From Halodesulfovibrio aestuarii DSM 17919 = ATCC 29578 (lineage in GTDB: Bacteria > Desulfobacterota > Desulfovibrionia > Desulfovibrionales > Desulfovibrionaceae), in the NCBI RefSeq assembly GCF_000384815.1, contig NZ_ARQF01000020.1:310001-374000 (forward strand): a stretch of DNA of 64,000 nt, given 5' to 3'. This document shows positions 41,812 through 49,323 of the stretch, in pieces. The notes beneath the pieces are model-generated. The model saw nothing but the letters and a program-made list of their open reading frames with translations, was not told the DNA's origin and did no database searches. Numbering within the stretch: the stretch's first letter is position 1; each line of letters begins with the position of its first letter. Position numbers and translations under genes: made by a program.

Positions 41812-41901
41812 GGGACATATGCACCCCATTATTTATTCCATTATTTTTAGTTAGTTAGTTTAAATGAAGAAAAAATGGGACATCCATACCCCATTTTTTT
41901 C
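41812..41901. repeat. Two similar blocks GGGACAT-N4-ACCCCATT
   Basis: 41812-41836 and 41877-41901 share GGGACAT, a following ACCCCATT and a T-rich tail, about 18 of 24 bases. Spacing is 65 bp. Possible regulator sites; function unknown. Confidence 0.3.
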
Positions 41902-42037
41902 ACCCGCCCAACCTCTTCAAATGACGCCCTGATCAACAATTCATTAACTATTACTGAATGATATCTGCAAATACCCTTAGGCCTGCATTTTTTGGTCTCT
42001 TCTTTGCTTTACACGCTGCATATGGTTTATGCCCCCG

Positions 42038-42084
42038 GGAAACGACATGACCTGTCCCACCAGTTAAAGACATGTCGTTTCCCT
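42038..42084. promoter_or_regulatory. Perfect 13-bp inverted repeat upstream of the TRAP operon
   Basis: GGGAAACGACATG and CATGTCGTTTCCC separated by 21 bases. No T run follows, so it is not a terminator. It lies about 90-135 bp upstream of the sigma-54-like promoter of dctP, the usual enhancer position, and may bind the activator encoded at 35703-37481. Confidence 0.5.
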
Positions 42085-42170
42085 CCGGACAATAAATTTC
42101 TTCAGCATAAGAAATAGTGCCTCTACCAACTTTCGGCCAGTTGATGAGGGCGAATAACAACATTCCATAA

Positions 42171-42186
42171 CGGCAAGCTACACGCT
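42171..42186 (+). promoter_or_regulatory. Sigma-54-like promoter of the TRAP operon
   Basis: CGGCAAGCTACACGCT: GG and GC separated by ten bases; the -12 box is CACGC rather than TTGC, so the match is partial. A start near 42197 would give a short leader to dctP. Confidence 0.45.
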
Positions 42187-42230
42187 CTGATTTGAGACGT
42201 ATCTAGTATGGAATACATTCAGGAGGAAGT

Positions 42231-43229
42231 ATGTTTAGGAAAGCATTAGTGCTGGTTGCACTGGTAGCAATGATGGCAGTTTCGTCTGTGTCATTTGCTC
42301 AGGACCCAACGATTCTTCGCATCGGTATGGGCGACCCTATTGATTCCGAAATGGGTGCTATCGCAACCCGCTTCAAGGAAATCGTAGAAGGTCGTACCGA
42401 CGGAAAAGTAGAAGTACAGATTTTCCCAAGTGGTCAGCTCGGTGATGAAACCGAAATGATTCAGAACGTTCGCCGCGGAAACCTCGACATGGCAGTAGTA
42501 GGTATCGCGAACACCGTTCCTTTCGTTAAAAAACTCGGCATTCTTACCCTGCCGTACCTCTTCGAAAACATGTACGACGTAGTACGCGGTGCTACTGGCC
42601 CTGCTCACGAAATGCTTAACGAATTTGCAGTGAAAGAAGGCGGATTCCGTGTTCTTGGCTGGACCTACACTGACTACCGTTACCTTTCCAACTCTCAGCA
42701 CCCGATTAAAAAACTTGCTGACGTTAAGGACATGAAATTCCGTGTTCCACAGTCCGCAGTTATTCTTGAAACTTACCGTTCATGGGGCGCAAACCCAGTA
42801 CCTATCTCCTGGGCAGAAACCTTCACAGCTCTCCAGCAGGGAGTAGTAGATGGTCAGTGCTACGGTTACATCACGTTCCAGGCTGCTAAATTCAACGAAG
42901 TACAGAAGTACATCACTGAAGTTCATTACACTTACCAGCTCCAGCCAATGATGATTTCTGAACGTCTTTACAAAAAGCTCACTCCAGAAATGCAGCAGCT
43001 CGTAGTAGACGCTGGCCGTGAAGCTCAGGAATATTGCCTTGCATTCCAGCTCGTAGACGCTGGCCGCGCTAAAGCAGAACTCATCGCGTCCGGTATCCAG
43101 ATTGATACTCTCGAAGATGAAGCTGAATGGAAAAAACTCGCAGTCGATAATGTATGGCCTAAAATGACCGACTTTGTTGGCGGCCAGAAAGTGCTTGATC
43201 GTTACCTCGGTTACATCGGCAAAAAATAA
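42231..43229 (+). CDS. dctP: TRAP transporter solute-binding protein (DctP family)
   Basis: 332 residues with a signal peptide (ALVLVALVAMMAVSSVSFA, cleavage near residue 24) and a DctP fold: RIGMGDPIDSEMGAIATRFKE, then IFPSGQLGDETEMIQNVRRG, the conserved arginine region FRVPQSAVILETYRSWGANPVPISWAE and QQGVVDGQCYGY. It delivers a carboxylate or sulfonate anion to the membrane subunits; the conserved arginine in RVPQS usually binds the acid group. AGGAGG precedes the start. A terminator-like hairpin separates it from dctQ, which would allow more binding protein than permease. It lies beside the microcompartment genes, so its substrate may feed the compartment. Confidence 0.92.
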   Translation: MFRKALVLVALVAMMAVSSVSFAQDPTILRIGMGDPIDSEMGAIATRFKEIVEGRTDGKVEVQIFPSGQLGDETEMIQNVRRGNLDMAVVGIANTVPFVKKLGILTLPYLFENMYDVVRGATGPAHEMLNEFAVKEGGFRVLGWTYTDYRYLSNSQHPIKKLADVKDMKFRVPQSAVILETYRSWGANPVPISWAETFTALQQGVVDGQCYGYITFQAAKFNEVQKYITEVHYTYQLQPMMISERLYKKLTPEMQQLVVDAGREAQEYCLAFQLVDAGRAKAELIASGIQIDTLEDEAEWKKLAVDNVWPKMTDFVGGQKVLDRYLGYIGKK

Positions 43230-43245
43230 TCTAGCAGATACTACA

Positions 43246-43268
43246 GAGCCGGTGGTACCCACCGGCTC
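43246..43268 (+). terminator. Attenuator/terminator between dctP and dctQ
   Basis: GAGCCGGTGG TAC CCACCGGCTC, perfect ten-base stem followed by ATTTCATTTTAATT. It probably terminates part of the transcription or stabilises the dctP mRNA end. Confidence 0.75.
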
Positions 43269-43294
43269 ATTTCATTTTAATTAGGGGACACCTG

Positions 43295-43837
43295 ATGTTC
43301 AAAAAAATCCTTTTTAATACTCTCGACCATGTTGAGAGTTACATCTGCCAAGCACTCCTTGCATTCTTTGTTGTGGTTCTTTTCTTACAGATTATTCTGC
43401 GTGAAATCGGCACACCATTGTACTGGAGTGAGGAAGTCGCCCGCTTCTCTTTTGTTTGGTTTGTATTTTTTGGCGCTTCCTACGCGGCAAGACTCGCTGC
43501 TCACAACCGTGTAACGCTTCAGTTCAAACTATTCCCGCCTATCGTGGGTGAAATTTCCATGCTTCTCATGGATGTTGTCTGGATCGTTTTTAACAGCGTG
43601 ATGACTTGGAAAGGCATCCAGACCATTCAGGACCTGATCGAATTTCCGTACTCCACCCCTGCTCTCGATTGGCAGCTCAGCTGGGTATATCTGATCTTCC
43701 CAATCAGCTTCACACTTATGTCTCTGCGTATTTTGCAGGTTAACTACATTAAATGGATTCTGAAGCAGGAAATTGAAGACCCTGACAAAGCTGATATTGA
43801 AAAGAGTAAAAATGCTCTGAAGGGTGAGGAGGGTTAG
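43295..43837 (+). CDS. dctQ: TRAP transporter small membrane subunit (DctQ)
   Basis: 180 residues with four membrane helices: ALLAFFVVVLFLQIILRE, FSFVWFVFFGASYAARLAAH, ISMLLMDVVWIVFNSVMTW and LSWVYLIFPISFTLMSLRIL. The WSEEVARFSFVWFVFFGA motif is typical of DctQ. A hydrophilic C-terminal tail follows. Together with DctM it forms the sodium-driven permease. GGGG-type ribosome binding site; the dctM start lies two bases after its stop. Confidence 0.92.
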   Translation: MFKKILFNTLDHVESYICQALLAFFVVVLFLQIILREIGTPLYWSEEVARFSFVWFVFFGASYAARLAAHNRVTLQFKLFPPIVGEISMLLMDVVWIVFNSVMTWKGIQTIQDLIEFPYSTPALDWQLSWVYLIFPISFTLMSLRILQVNYIKWILKQEIEDPDKADIEKSKNALKGEEG

Positions 43838-43839
43838 TC

Positions 43840-45120
43840 ATGGGTGTTGCAGAAGTTTTATTTCTAACATTTCTGGTGCTCATGCTTTTGGGAGCACCAA
43901 TCACAGTAGCACTTGGTGTGTCTGCCATGTTCTCATTCATGGTTGTAGGTCAGGATCTGAGCACACTCATCCAGATCGCATTCACCTCAGTTAACAGCTT
44001 TCCTATCATGGCACTGCCGGCATTTGTACTTGCAGGGGCCTTGATGGAATGTGCCGGCGTATCAAAACGCTTAGTTCTCATTGCTGAAAACCTCGTTGGC
44101 CCTGTTCGTGGCGGACTTGCAATTTCTACCGCTCTTGCTTGTGTATTCTTCGGCGCCATTTCCGGCTCCGGTCCGGCTACCACTGCTGCGGTTGGCATGC
44201 TGATGATTCCTGCAATGATTAAAAGGGATTACGAGCCAGGATACGCTGCAGCAGCAACTGCTACTGCGGGTGGCGTAGGTATCATTATTCCACCTTCTAT
44301 TCCTATGGTTATCTACGGCGTTGCAGCACAGGAATCCATTACAAAGATGTTCCTTGGTGGTGTTATTCCAGGCCTCTTAATTGCTGTCGGTCTTATTTGC
44401 ATGCACTTATTTAAGTGTCGTAAAATGGAAGTACATGAAGATATGGCGGCATGGTCTGCATCCACTCTTCTTACATCCATGAAAGAAGGTATCTGGGCGA
44501 TGATGGCACCTATCGTTATTCTGGGTGGTATCTACTCTGGATTCTTTACACCGACAGAAGCTGCTATTGTAGCAATTTTCTACACATTGTTTGTCGGCTT
44601 CTTCATCTACAAAGAACTTTCAATCAAAGCTTTGATGAAGTCTCTTGAGACAACCTCATGGCTTACCGGACGCGTACTCATCATTATGTTTACCGCATAT
44701 GCATTCGGTAGACTTCTTGTACAGTACCGCATTCCAGACCAGATCGTTGAGATGCTCCTCAACTTTACATCTGACGTAATGGTAGTTTGGATCTTTGTAG
44801 TGCTTATTCTTCTGTTCCTTGGCATGTTCATGGAAACTCTGGCAATCATCCTTCTCGTTACCCCGGTACTGCTTCCAGTTATGAAAGCATTCGGCGTGGA
44901 TCCAATTCACTTCGGTATCGTTCTTGTGTGTTGCTGTGGCGTAGGCTTCTCTACTCCACCACTGGGAGAAAACATGTTTATCGCCTCAGGTATTGCAGAC
45001 GTCTCGCTTGAAGAAATATCTGCAAAAGCAATTCCTTTCTGCTGCATCACTATCGGTGTTATCTTCCTGCTCGTGATGTTCCCGCAGCTTATTCTCTTCT
45101 TGCCAAAAATGCTCATGTAA
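43840..45120 (+). CDS. dctM: TRAP transporter large membrane subunit (DctM)
   Basis: 426 residues, about twelve membrane helices, with DctM signatures: LGAPITVALGVSAM near the N-terminus, FGAISGSGPATTAAVGMLMIPAM, GIIIPPSIPMVIYGV, FTPTEAAIVAIFYTL, and GMFMETLAIILLVTPVLLPVMKAFGVDPIHFG. It forms the transport channel of the TRAP system. It is followed by a strong terminator, closing the dctPQM operon. Confidence 0.94.
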   Translation: MGVAEVLFLTFLVLMLLGAPITVALGVSAMFSFMVVGQDLSTLIQIAFTSVNSFPIMALPAFVLAGALMECAGVSKRLVLIAENLVGPVRGGLAISTALACVFFGAISGSGPATTAAVGMLMIPAMIKRDYEPGYAAAATATAGGVGIIIPPSIPMVIYGVAAQESITKMFLGGVIPGLLIAVGLICMHLFKCRKMEVHEDMAAWSASTLLTSMKEGIWAMMAPIVILGGIYSGFFTPTEAAIVAIFYTLFVGFFIYKELSIKALMKSLETTSWLTGRVLIIMFTAYAFGRLLVQYRIPDQIVEMLLNFTSDVMVVWIFVVLILLFLGMFMETLAIILLVTPVLLPVMKAFGVDPIHFGIVLVCCCGVGFSTPPLGENMFIASGIADVSLEEISAKAIPFCCITIGVIFLLVMFPQLILFLPKMLM

Positions 45121-45152
45121 TACCTTTAAGCTTAAAACCTTACTCGAAAATT

Positions 45153-45182
45153 GCGGAGCCCCCAAAAGGGCTCCGCTTTTTT
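45153..45182 (+). terminator. Terminator of dctPQM
   Basis: GCGGAGCCC / GGGCTCCGC with a CCAAAA loop and six T residues. Confidence 0.93.
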
Positions 45183-45403
45183 ATGCTTTTTAGCCTCCGA
45201 CAAACGGGCACCGCTTCTGCATCCTGTTTCGGATAAAAACATTCTGACTCAAGCCTGCAGTATCCAATCGACAGCAACCATACCCACGATTCTAACGAGG
45301 CTCTCCTAAGCATCATCGTTCTCGGGCAAAACGTTTCCTAAACGTCATGCCGGTCAGGAGGGTCCTTGCGGGTGAAGAGCTGCCCCCAAAAGGAACAAGA
45401 AAA

Positions 45404-45433
45404 AAACCGGCTGTCCTTTCGGACAGCCGGTTT
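45404..45433 (-). terminator. Terminator of the microcompartment operon
   Basis: AAACCGGCTGTCC TTTC GGACAGCCGGTTT, perfect 13-base arms; on the minus strand it is followed by a T run, 22 bases after the eutJ-like stop. Confidence 0.93.
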
Positions 45434-45454
45434 AGTATTTCTAATCGCTTCAGT

Positions 45455-46270
45455 CTAACGCAGAGCTAACGACGCAATAGATAACGGGGTTAGCATAAGC
45501 GGCTGACTTGGAAGATGTACAGGAAGCTTAAGCTCTTTTTCAAAGATAGTCTCAATTCCCGGCAGGCAGCAAGTACCACCTGAAAGAAGAACTGAATCAA
45601 CCTCGTGCCCTGCCATATGAGCCGAAACGATGTCACTAACACGCTCAAGAGTCGGCTTTGCAATGGAGAGAATTTTGTATTCCTCCGCTTTGCGTTTGTA
45701 CTCTTCAGCTTTTTCAAGAGCGACATCATAGTGCCCAGCAATGGTAAGCGTAATATGCTTACCACCAGTCGGCTCATCATCACTGAAAACAATCTCGCCG
45801 CCTTTAACGATTGCAGTACCAGTGGTACCACCGCCGATATCAACAACTGCTGCTTTATCCAACTCAAGAAGGGATGCAACACAGCTTGGTTCGTCTTCAA
45901 CATAGGTCACATCGAGACCTGCGGTTTCCAAAATATTTGTGGAAAGACGCGCATCAGTCCCCGGAGGAAAAGAGGTGGAAGCTTCGGTGATTTCGATACC
46001 AAGGCGTTCTTCCGCCATGGCTACAAATTTGCGAACAACATCGCAGGCACCGACAAAGTCTACCACAACTCCGTCACGTACAACTTCTGTCCATTCCAGG
46101 AAGACAGCAACAGGCTCGCCTTCGCCATCAACAGCCATAAGCACAACATCCGCTGTACCTAAGTCAATGCCAATGTGAATCGGGCCTTCAACCGAAACAG
46201 GGTCGGTGTCATTCATCATGGCGGCGGCGCGATCAAGTCGCTCGCATGCTAACTCCCAAGAAATGGCCAT
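45455..46270 (-). CDS. eutJ: EutJ-like actin/DnaK-fold protein of the microcompartment
   Basis: 271 residues with an ASKHA ATPase fold: phosphate 1 motif IHIGIDLGTADVVLMAV, phosphate 2 region AAVVDIGGGTTGTAIV, adenosine motif VDSVLLSGGTCCLPGIE. The match is to EutJ, a putative chaperone of ethanolamine-type compartments whose exact role is unproven; reactivation or assembly of encapsulated enzymes is proposed. It is the last gene of the shell operon, two bases after the aldehyde dehydrogenase stop. Its presence without an ethanolamine ammonia-lyase is notable. Confidence 0.88.
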   Translation of the reverse strand: MAISWELACERLDRAAAMMNDTDPVSVEGPIHIGIDLGTADVVLMAVDGEGEPVAVFLEWTEVVRDGVVVDFVGACDVVRKFVAMAEERLGIEITEASTSFPPGTDARLSTNILETAGLDVTYVEDEPSCVASLLELDKAAVVDIGGGTTGTAIVKGGEIVFSDDEPTGGKHITLTIAGHYDVALEKAEEYKRKAEEYKILSIAKPTLERVSDIVSAHMAGHEVDSVLLSGGTCCLPGIETIFEKELKLPVHLPSQPLMLTPLSIASLALR

Positions 46271-46272
46271 AA

Positions 46273-47694
46273 CTAAACGATCCTAAAGCAATCAACGAGG
46301 GCACAACGACGGATACGGGTAAATGTAGCCGCGTTAGTAACACCTTCACCGGTAGGGGTGGAAATGGTCATGGAAGTCCAACCTTCACCACCAGCACCAA
46401 GACCGGCTACGTGAGGGCCGTTTTTAACAAAAAGGCTGGTATTAGTAGCACGAGCCATTGCTTCCATATTGTTAACGTTGGTGGAATGCAGACCAGCGGT
46501 GTGGCTGAGACCACGCTCAAGTTTAAGTGCCCACTCAAGTGCTTCTGCAAAGTTGTGCGCACGAAGTACAGGCACGAGAGGCATCATCTGCTCTACTTTT
46601 GCGAAAACGTAATCAGAATCACGGCCAGCATCTACGATAAGAAGCTTACAGGTATCCGGAACAGTTACGCCTGCAATTGCAGCGAGTTTTTTAGCGTCAC
46701 GACCAACCCATTTTGGATTAGCACGAGCTTTATCAGTGCCGTAATCAAGAATAACGGTCTGAGCGATGGTGTTAGCCTGCTCAAGAGTCAACTCGTACGC
46801 ACCAACTTTTTTCATCTCAGCTTTAAGCTGATCAGCAATAGAATCAACTGCAATAACTTCTTTTTCGTCAGCGCAGATGAGGTTGTTATCGAAAGATGCG
46901 CCAATGTAAATGGATTCAGCGGCACGGGCGATGTCAGCAGTTTCGTCAACAACTACAGGAGGGTTACCAGCACCAGCAGCCATAAGGCGTTTGTTGGTAG
47001 TTTTACGTGCAGCTTCAACTACAGCTTCACCACCTGTTACTACGAGGAGGTTAATTCCGTCGTAAGTAAAGAGGCGCTTAGCAGCATCGATGGAAGGTTC
47101 CTTAACTGCAACGAGAAGGTTAGCAATACCGGTTTCAGCAACAACAGCTTTGTTGATGATCTTGATTGCTTCCTGAGTAATACGTTTAGCAGCAGGATGC
47201 GGAGCAAATACAACAGAGTTACCGGCGGCAATCATGCTGATACCGTTGTTGATAACAGTAGAGCCAGGGTTGGTGGAAGGAGTTACAGATGCGATAACGC
47301 CCCAAGGAGCTTTTTCGATCATGGTAAAACCGTTGTCACCAGTAATTGCTTCAGCAGATACTACTTCAGTACCCGGGGTGCGGTCTGCAACAAGAAGAGT
47401 TTTCGCGATCTTGTCTTCAACATTACCCATGCCAGTTTCTTCAACAGCCATTTCAGAAAGACGACGGGCATTGTTACGTGCAGCGCGGCGGATAATATCG
47501 ATAATTTTATTGCGCATTGCAATAGTACCGATTTTAGTCTGTGCTACTTTTGCTGCAGCTACAGCGTCATCCAATTCGTCAAAAATACCCCAGTCACCTG
47601 CGGTAGGAGCAGCAACAGAAGTCTGTGCGACACCGTTCAGCTGAGTAAGAACTTCAGAAACAATAGACTCTATCTGTTCACGTGCGATAGCCAT
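46273..47694 (-). CDS. Acylating aldehyde dehydrogenase of the microcompartment (EutE/PduP type)
   Basis: 473 residues. It converts an aldehyde, CoA and NAD+ to acyl-CoA and NADH in the compartment lumen. Residues 4-20 (REQIESIVSEVLTQL) form an N-terminal amphipathic encapsulation peptide, followed by a flexible Ala/Thr/Pro linker and the catalytic domain: APWGVIASVTPSTNP, the nucleotide loop region VVTGGEAVVEAA, the catalytic Cys274 in FDNNLICADEKEV, and GLHSTN near the C-terminus. GGAG precedes the start. Its lumen peptide closely matches that of the amidohydrolase-fold protein at 53678-54595, so they probably share a compartment. The aldehyde cannot be specified; acetaldehyde is the simplest guess. 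Confidence 0.92.
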   Translation of the reverse strand: MAIAREQIESIVSEVLTQLNGVAQTSVAAPTAGDWGIFDELDDAVAAAKVAQTKIGTIAMRNKIIDIIRRAARNNARRLSEMAVEETGMGNVEDKIAKTLLVADRTPGTEVVSAEAITGDNGFTMIEKAPWGVIASVTPSTNPGSTVINNGISMIAAGNSVVFAPHPAAKRITQEAIKIINKAVVAETGIANLLVAVKEPSIDAAKRLFTYDGINLLVVTGGEAVVEAARKTTNKRLMAAGAGNPPVVVDETADIARAAESIYIGASFDNNLICADEKEVIAVDSIADQLKAEMKKVGAYELTLEQANTIAQTVILDYGTDKARANPKWVGRDAKKLAAIAGVTVPDTCKLLIVDAGRDSDYVFAKVEQMMPLVPVLRAHNFAEALEWALKLERGLSHTAGLHSTNVNNMEAMARATNTSLFVKNGPHVAGLGAGGEGWTSMTISTPTGEGVTNAATFTRIRRCALVDCFRIV

Positions 47695-47711
47695 GTTATC
47701 TCCAAACTATA

Positions 47712-47996
47712 TTATTTATTGTAAACCGTTTCGCCCTGTGAGGTAATCTGATCAATTATTGCGATTACACTCAGGTCAAGAGGAGGTCTATCTGTCATAG
47801 TAAAACGCGCGGAACTACCACGGACTAACAGGACAATTTCCCCTTCTCCGGCACCAAGGGTGTCAGCTGCGACCTGGCCAGAACGAACAACTTCACCGTC
47901 AGCGGTAACAAGATCCACCAGCAGCAACGTTACGGGAGGCACGCCGGGATCACGAACAGTAGAAACTACCTGTCCTCGTACTCTTCCTAATTCCAT
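47712..47996 (-). CDS. eutN: Microcompartment vertex protein (EutN/CcmL, BMC-P)
   Basis: 94 residues with the EutN/CcmL OB-fold pattern: MELGRVRGQVVSTVRDPG, then LLLVDLVTADGE, VAADTLGAGEGEIVLLVRGSSAR and a final DLSVIAIIDQI strand. Pentamers of this protein close the vertices of the shell. Only one BMC-P gene is present. AGGAG ribosome binding site; next is the aldehyde dehydrogenase. Confidence 0.93.
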   Translation of the reverse strand: MELGRVRGQVVSTVRDPGVPPVTLLLVDLVTADGEVVRSGQVAADTLGAGEGEIVLLVRGSSARFTMTDRPPLDLSVIAIIDQITSQGETVYNK

Positions 47997-48043
47997 GTTG
48001 TATCTCCTTTTCGTACGCCACCAAGCAATCTTCCGTTGGCAGT

Positions 48044-48322
48044 TTACTTAGTTTTAATAGGGAACACTTCCTCAAGATCAGCATGAGGACGCGGGATAAC
48101 GTGAGTTGCTACAACTTCACCAACTCGCTGTGCTGCAGCAGCACCAGCATCGATAGCAGCTTTGCAAGCAGCAACATCGCCACGGATAAGAGCAGAAACA
48201 AGTGCCCCGCCGATGCGCTCGTAACCTACGAGTTCAACGCGTGCAGACTTAGTCATAGCATCAGCTGCTTCAACAAGAGCAGTCATGCCTTTTACTTCAA
48301 TAATACCAAGAGCATCGCCCAT
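48044..48322 (-). CDS. Microcompartment shell hexamer protein (BMC-H, PduA/EutM type)
   Basis: 92 residues, a standard single BMC domain: [20 protein letters not shown], pore-loop segment [26 protein letters not shown] and [17 protein letters not shown] at the end. It should form flat hexamers with a central pore near the GGA. It is very similar to the BMC-H at 50702-50974, apart from the pore (RIGGA here, QIGAG there), so these are recent paralogues with possibly different permeability. Confidence 0.95.
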   Translation of the reverse strand: MGDALGIIEVKGMTALVEAADAMTKSARVELVGYERIGGALVSALIRGDVAACKAAIDAGAAAAQRVGEVVATHVIPRPHADLEEVFPIKTK

Positions 48323-48360
48323 GTGTATCTCCTGTTTATATAAGACCGGAATAAGCCGGT

Positions 48361-48714
48361 TTATTTTTTCTTCTGAGCTGGCTTAGCAGGCTTATCGTCA
48401 ACTTTTGCTGGCTTTGCCTTTGACTCATCAAAGATAGAACCAATTTTATTGGCAATCATGTCACCAAGACCATCACCCGGACGTGCGATAACGTTGGTAC
48501 CGACGCATTCACCAAGACGGGCAGCAGCAGCTTTACCAGCATCAACAGCGGCACCAACTGCAGCAAGGTCCCCCTCGCAGATAACAGTCAGTAATCCTGA
48601 ATCAGCGTTAGCTACGCTTCGTACGTGTACGCGAGCTGCTTTGGACATAGCATCCGCAGCTTCAACAGCAGCTACGAGACCTACAACTTCAACTAAACCT
48701 AAAGAGTCGTTCAT
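48361..48714 (-). CDS. Microcompartment shell hexamer protein with Lys-rich C-terminal tail (BMC-H)
   Basis: 117 residues. The BMC domain occupies 1-85 ([20 protein letters not shown], pore segment [24 protein letters not shown]); then a linker ([14 protein letters not shown]) and a Lys/Pro/Ala tail ([19 protein letters not shown]). The tail resembles extensions of some shell proteins that may contact nucleic acid or cargo; that is inference. The pore residues differ from the two PduA-like paralogues, suggesting a different metabolite selectivity. Confidence 0.92.
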   Translation of the reverse strand: MNDSLGLVEVVGLVAAVEAADAMSKAARVHVRSVANADSGLLTVICEGDLAAVGAAVDAGKAAAARLGECVGTNVIARPGDGLGDMIANKIGSIFDESKAKPAKVDDKPAKPAQKKK

Positions 48715-48763
48715 AACGATACGTTCCTTTCGTTCTTCAAACGACGCAACCTAAAGGATGCGT

Positions 48764-49321
48764 CTACAAAATATTACGCAAAACTTCCGGAGCTGCGCTT
48801 GGGATTACGACTTTGCGAACCAGCATAGCACTCCGGGAAACAACATTGGCTGCTGCTTCAACTGCCATGCTGACTGCTGCAACGTCACCTGTGAGGATAC
48901 AGAACGCCTTACCGCCGAGCCCCATTGCAATGCGTACTTCCGCGATATCAACATCAGCAGTTTTTGCAGCAGTATCAGCTGCAAGAATTGAAGATGCTGC
49001 GGAGAAAGTTTCGATAACACCAAGTGCGGAGCCGGTAGGTTCCGGAGTAGCACATGCCATTGCGGAAACAACGGCATCATTGATGTTAGGAATTACAAAA
49101 TGATCAGCTACAGTACCGTCAGAGCTGCTCATACCTGCATCTACTGCAGACTGCACTGCTGCAACATCACCATGCACAGCAACAACAAATTTACCCGGAC
49201 AGATGGTTTTAAGCATGAGAGGTTCTACGAGAGAGGCTTTCATCATGCGATCTGCTGCTTCAATACCTGCCGCAATGGAAGTGAATTCAATCATTCCGAC
49301 AGACTGGAGTTGAGTTACCAC
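48764..49321 (-). CDS. PduT-like tandem shell protein with Fe-S pore cysteine (BMC-T)
   Basis: 185 residues with two BMC domains (SVGMIEFTSIAAGIEAADRM and SALGVIETFSAASSILAADTA). The first pore loop is LKTICPGKFVVAVHGD with Cys41, matching the PduT cysteine that holds a 4Fe-4S cluster at the trimer pore. It would carry electrons through the shell. It starts with GTG two bases after the stop of the PduS/RnfC-like gene, with AGGAG upstream; PduT and PduS are known partners, and their adjacency supports an electron conduit for regenerating lumen cofactors. Confidence 0.92.
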   Translation of the reverse strand: MVTQLQSVGMIEFTSIAAGIEAADRMMKASLVEPLMLKTICPGKFVVAVHGDVAAVQSAVDAGMSSSDGTVADHFVIPNINDAVVSAMACATPEPTGSALGVIETFSAASSILAADTAAKTADVDIAEVRIAMGLGGKAFCILTGDVAAVSMAVEAAANVVSRSAMLVRKVVIPSAAPEVLRNIL

Positions 49322-49323
49322 AA

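Larger units (their letters stand above)
41190..42170. other. Long AT-rich intergenic region between the hybrid kinase and TRAP genes
   Basis: About 1 kb without a convincing gene; small frames on either strand have no homology, poor codon use and no ribosome binding site. It holds two similar GGGACAT...ACCCCATT blocks and a 13-base inverted repeat (both listed). It probably carries the control region of the divergent kinase and TRAP operons. Confidence 0.5.
45121..45454. other. Convergent intergenic region between dctM and the microcompartment operon
   Basis: Holds two terminators facing each other (45153-45182 plus, 45404-45433 minus) and otherwise nothing recognisable. Confidence 0.6.

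Noticed and set aside
41548-41850. 100-codon plus-strand frame in the long spacer
   Set aside because: Phe/Asn/Thr-rich composition typical of AT-rich noncoding DNA; no start signal.
42038-42084. Inverted repeat upstream of dctP as a terminator
   Set aside because: 21-base loop and no T run; position fits a protein-binding site better.
46411-47724. Long plus-strand frame (437 codons) opposite the aldehyde dehydrogenase gene
   Set aside because: It is the antisense of a strongly conserved enzyme gene; its composition mirrors the codon bias of that gene and it shows no family motif.
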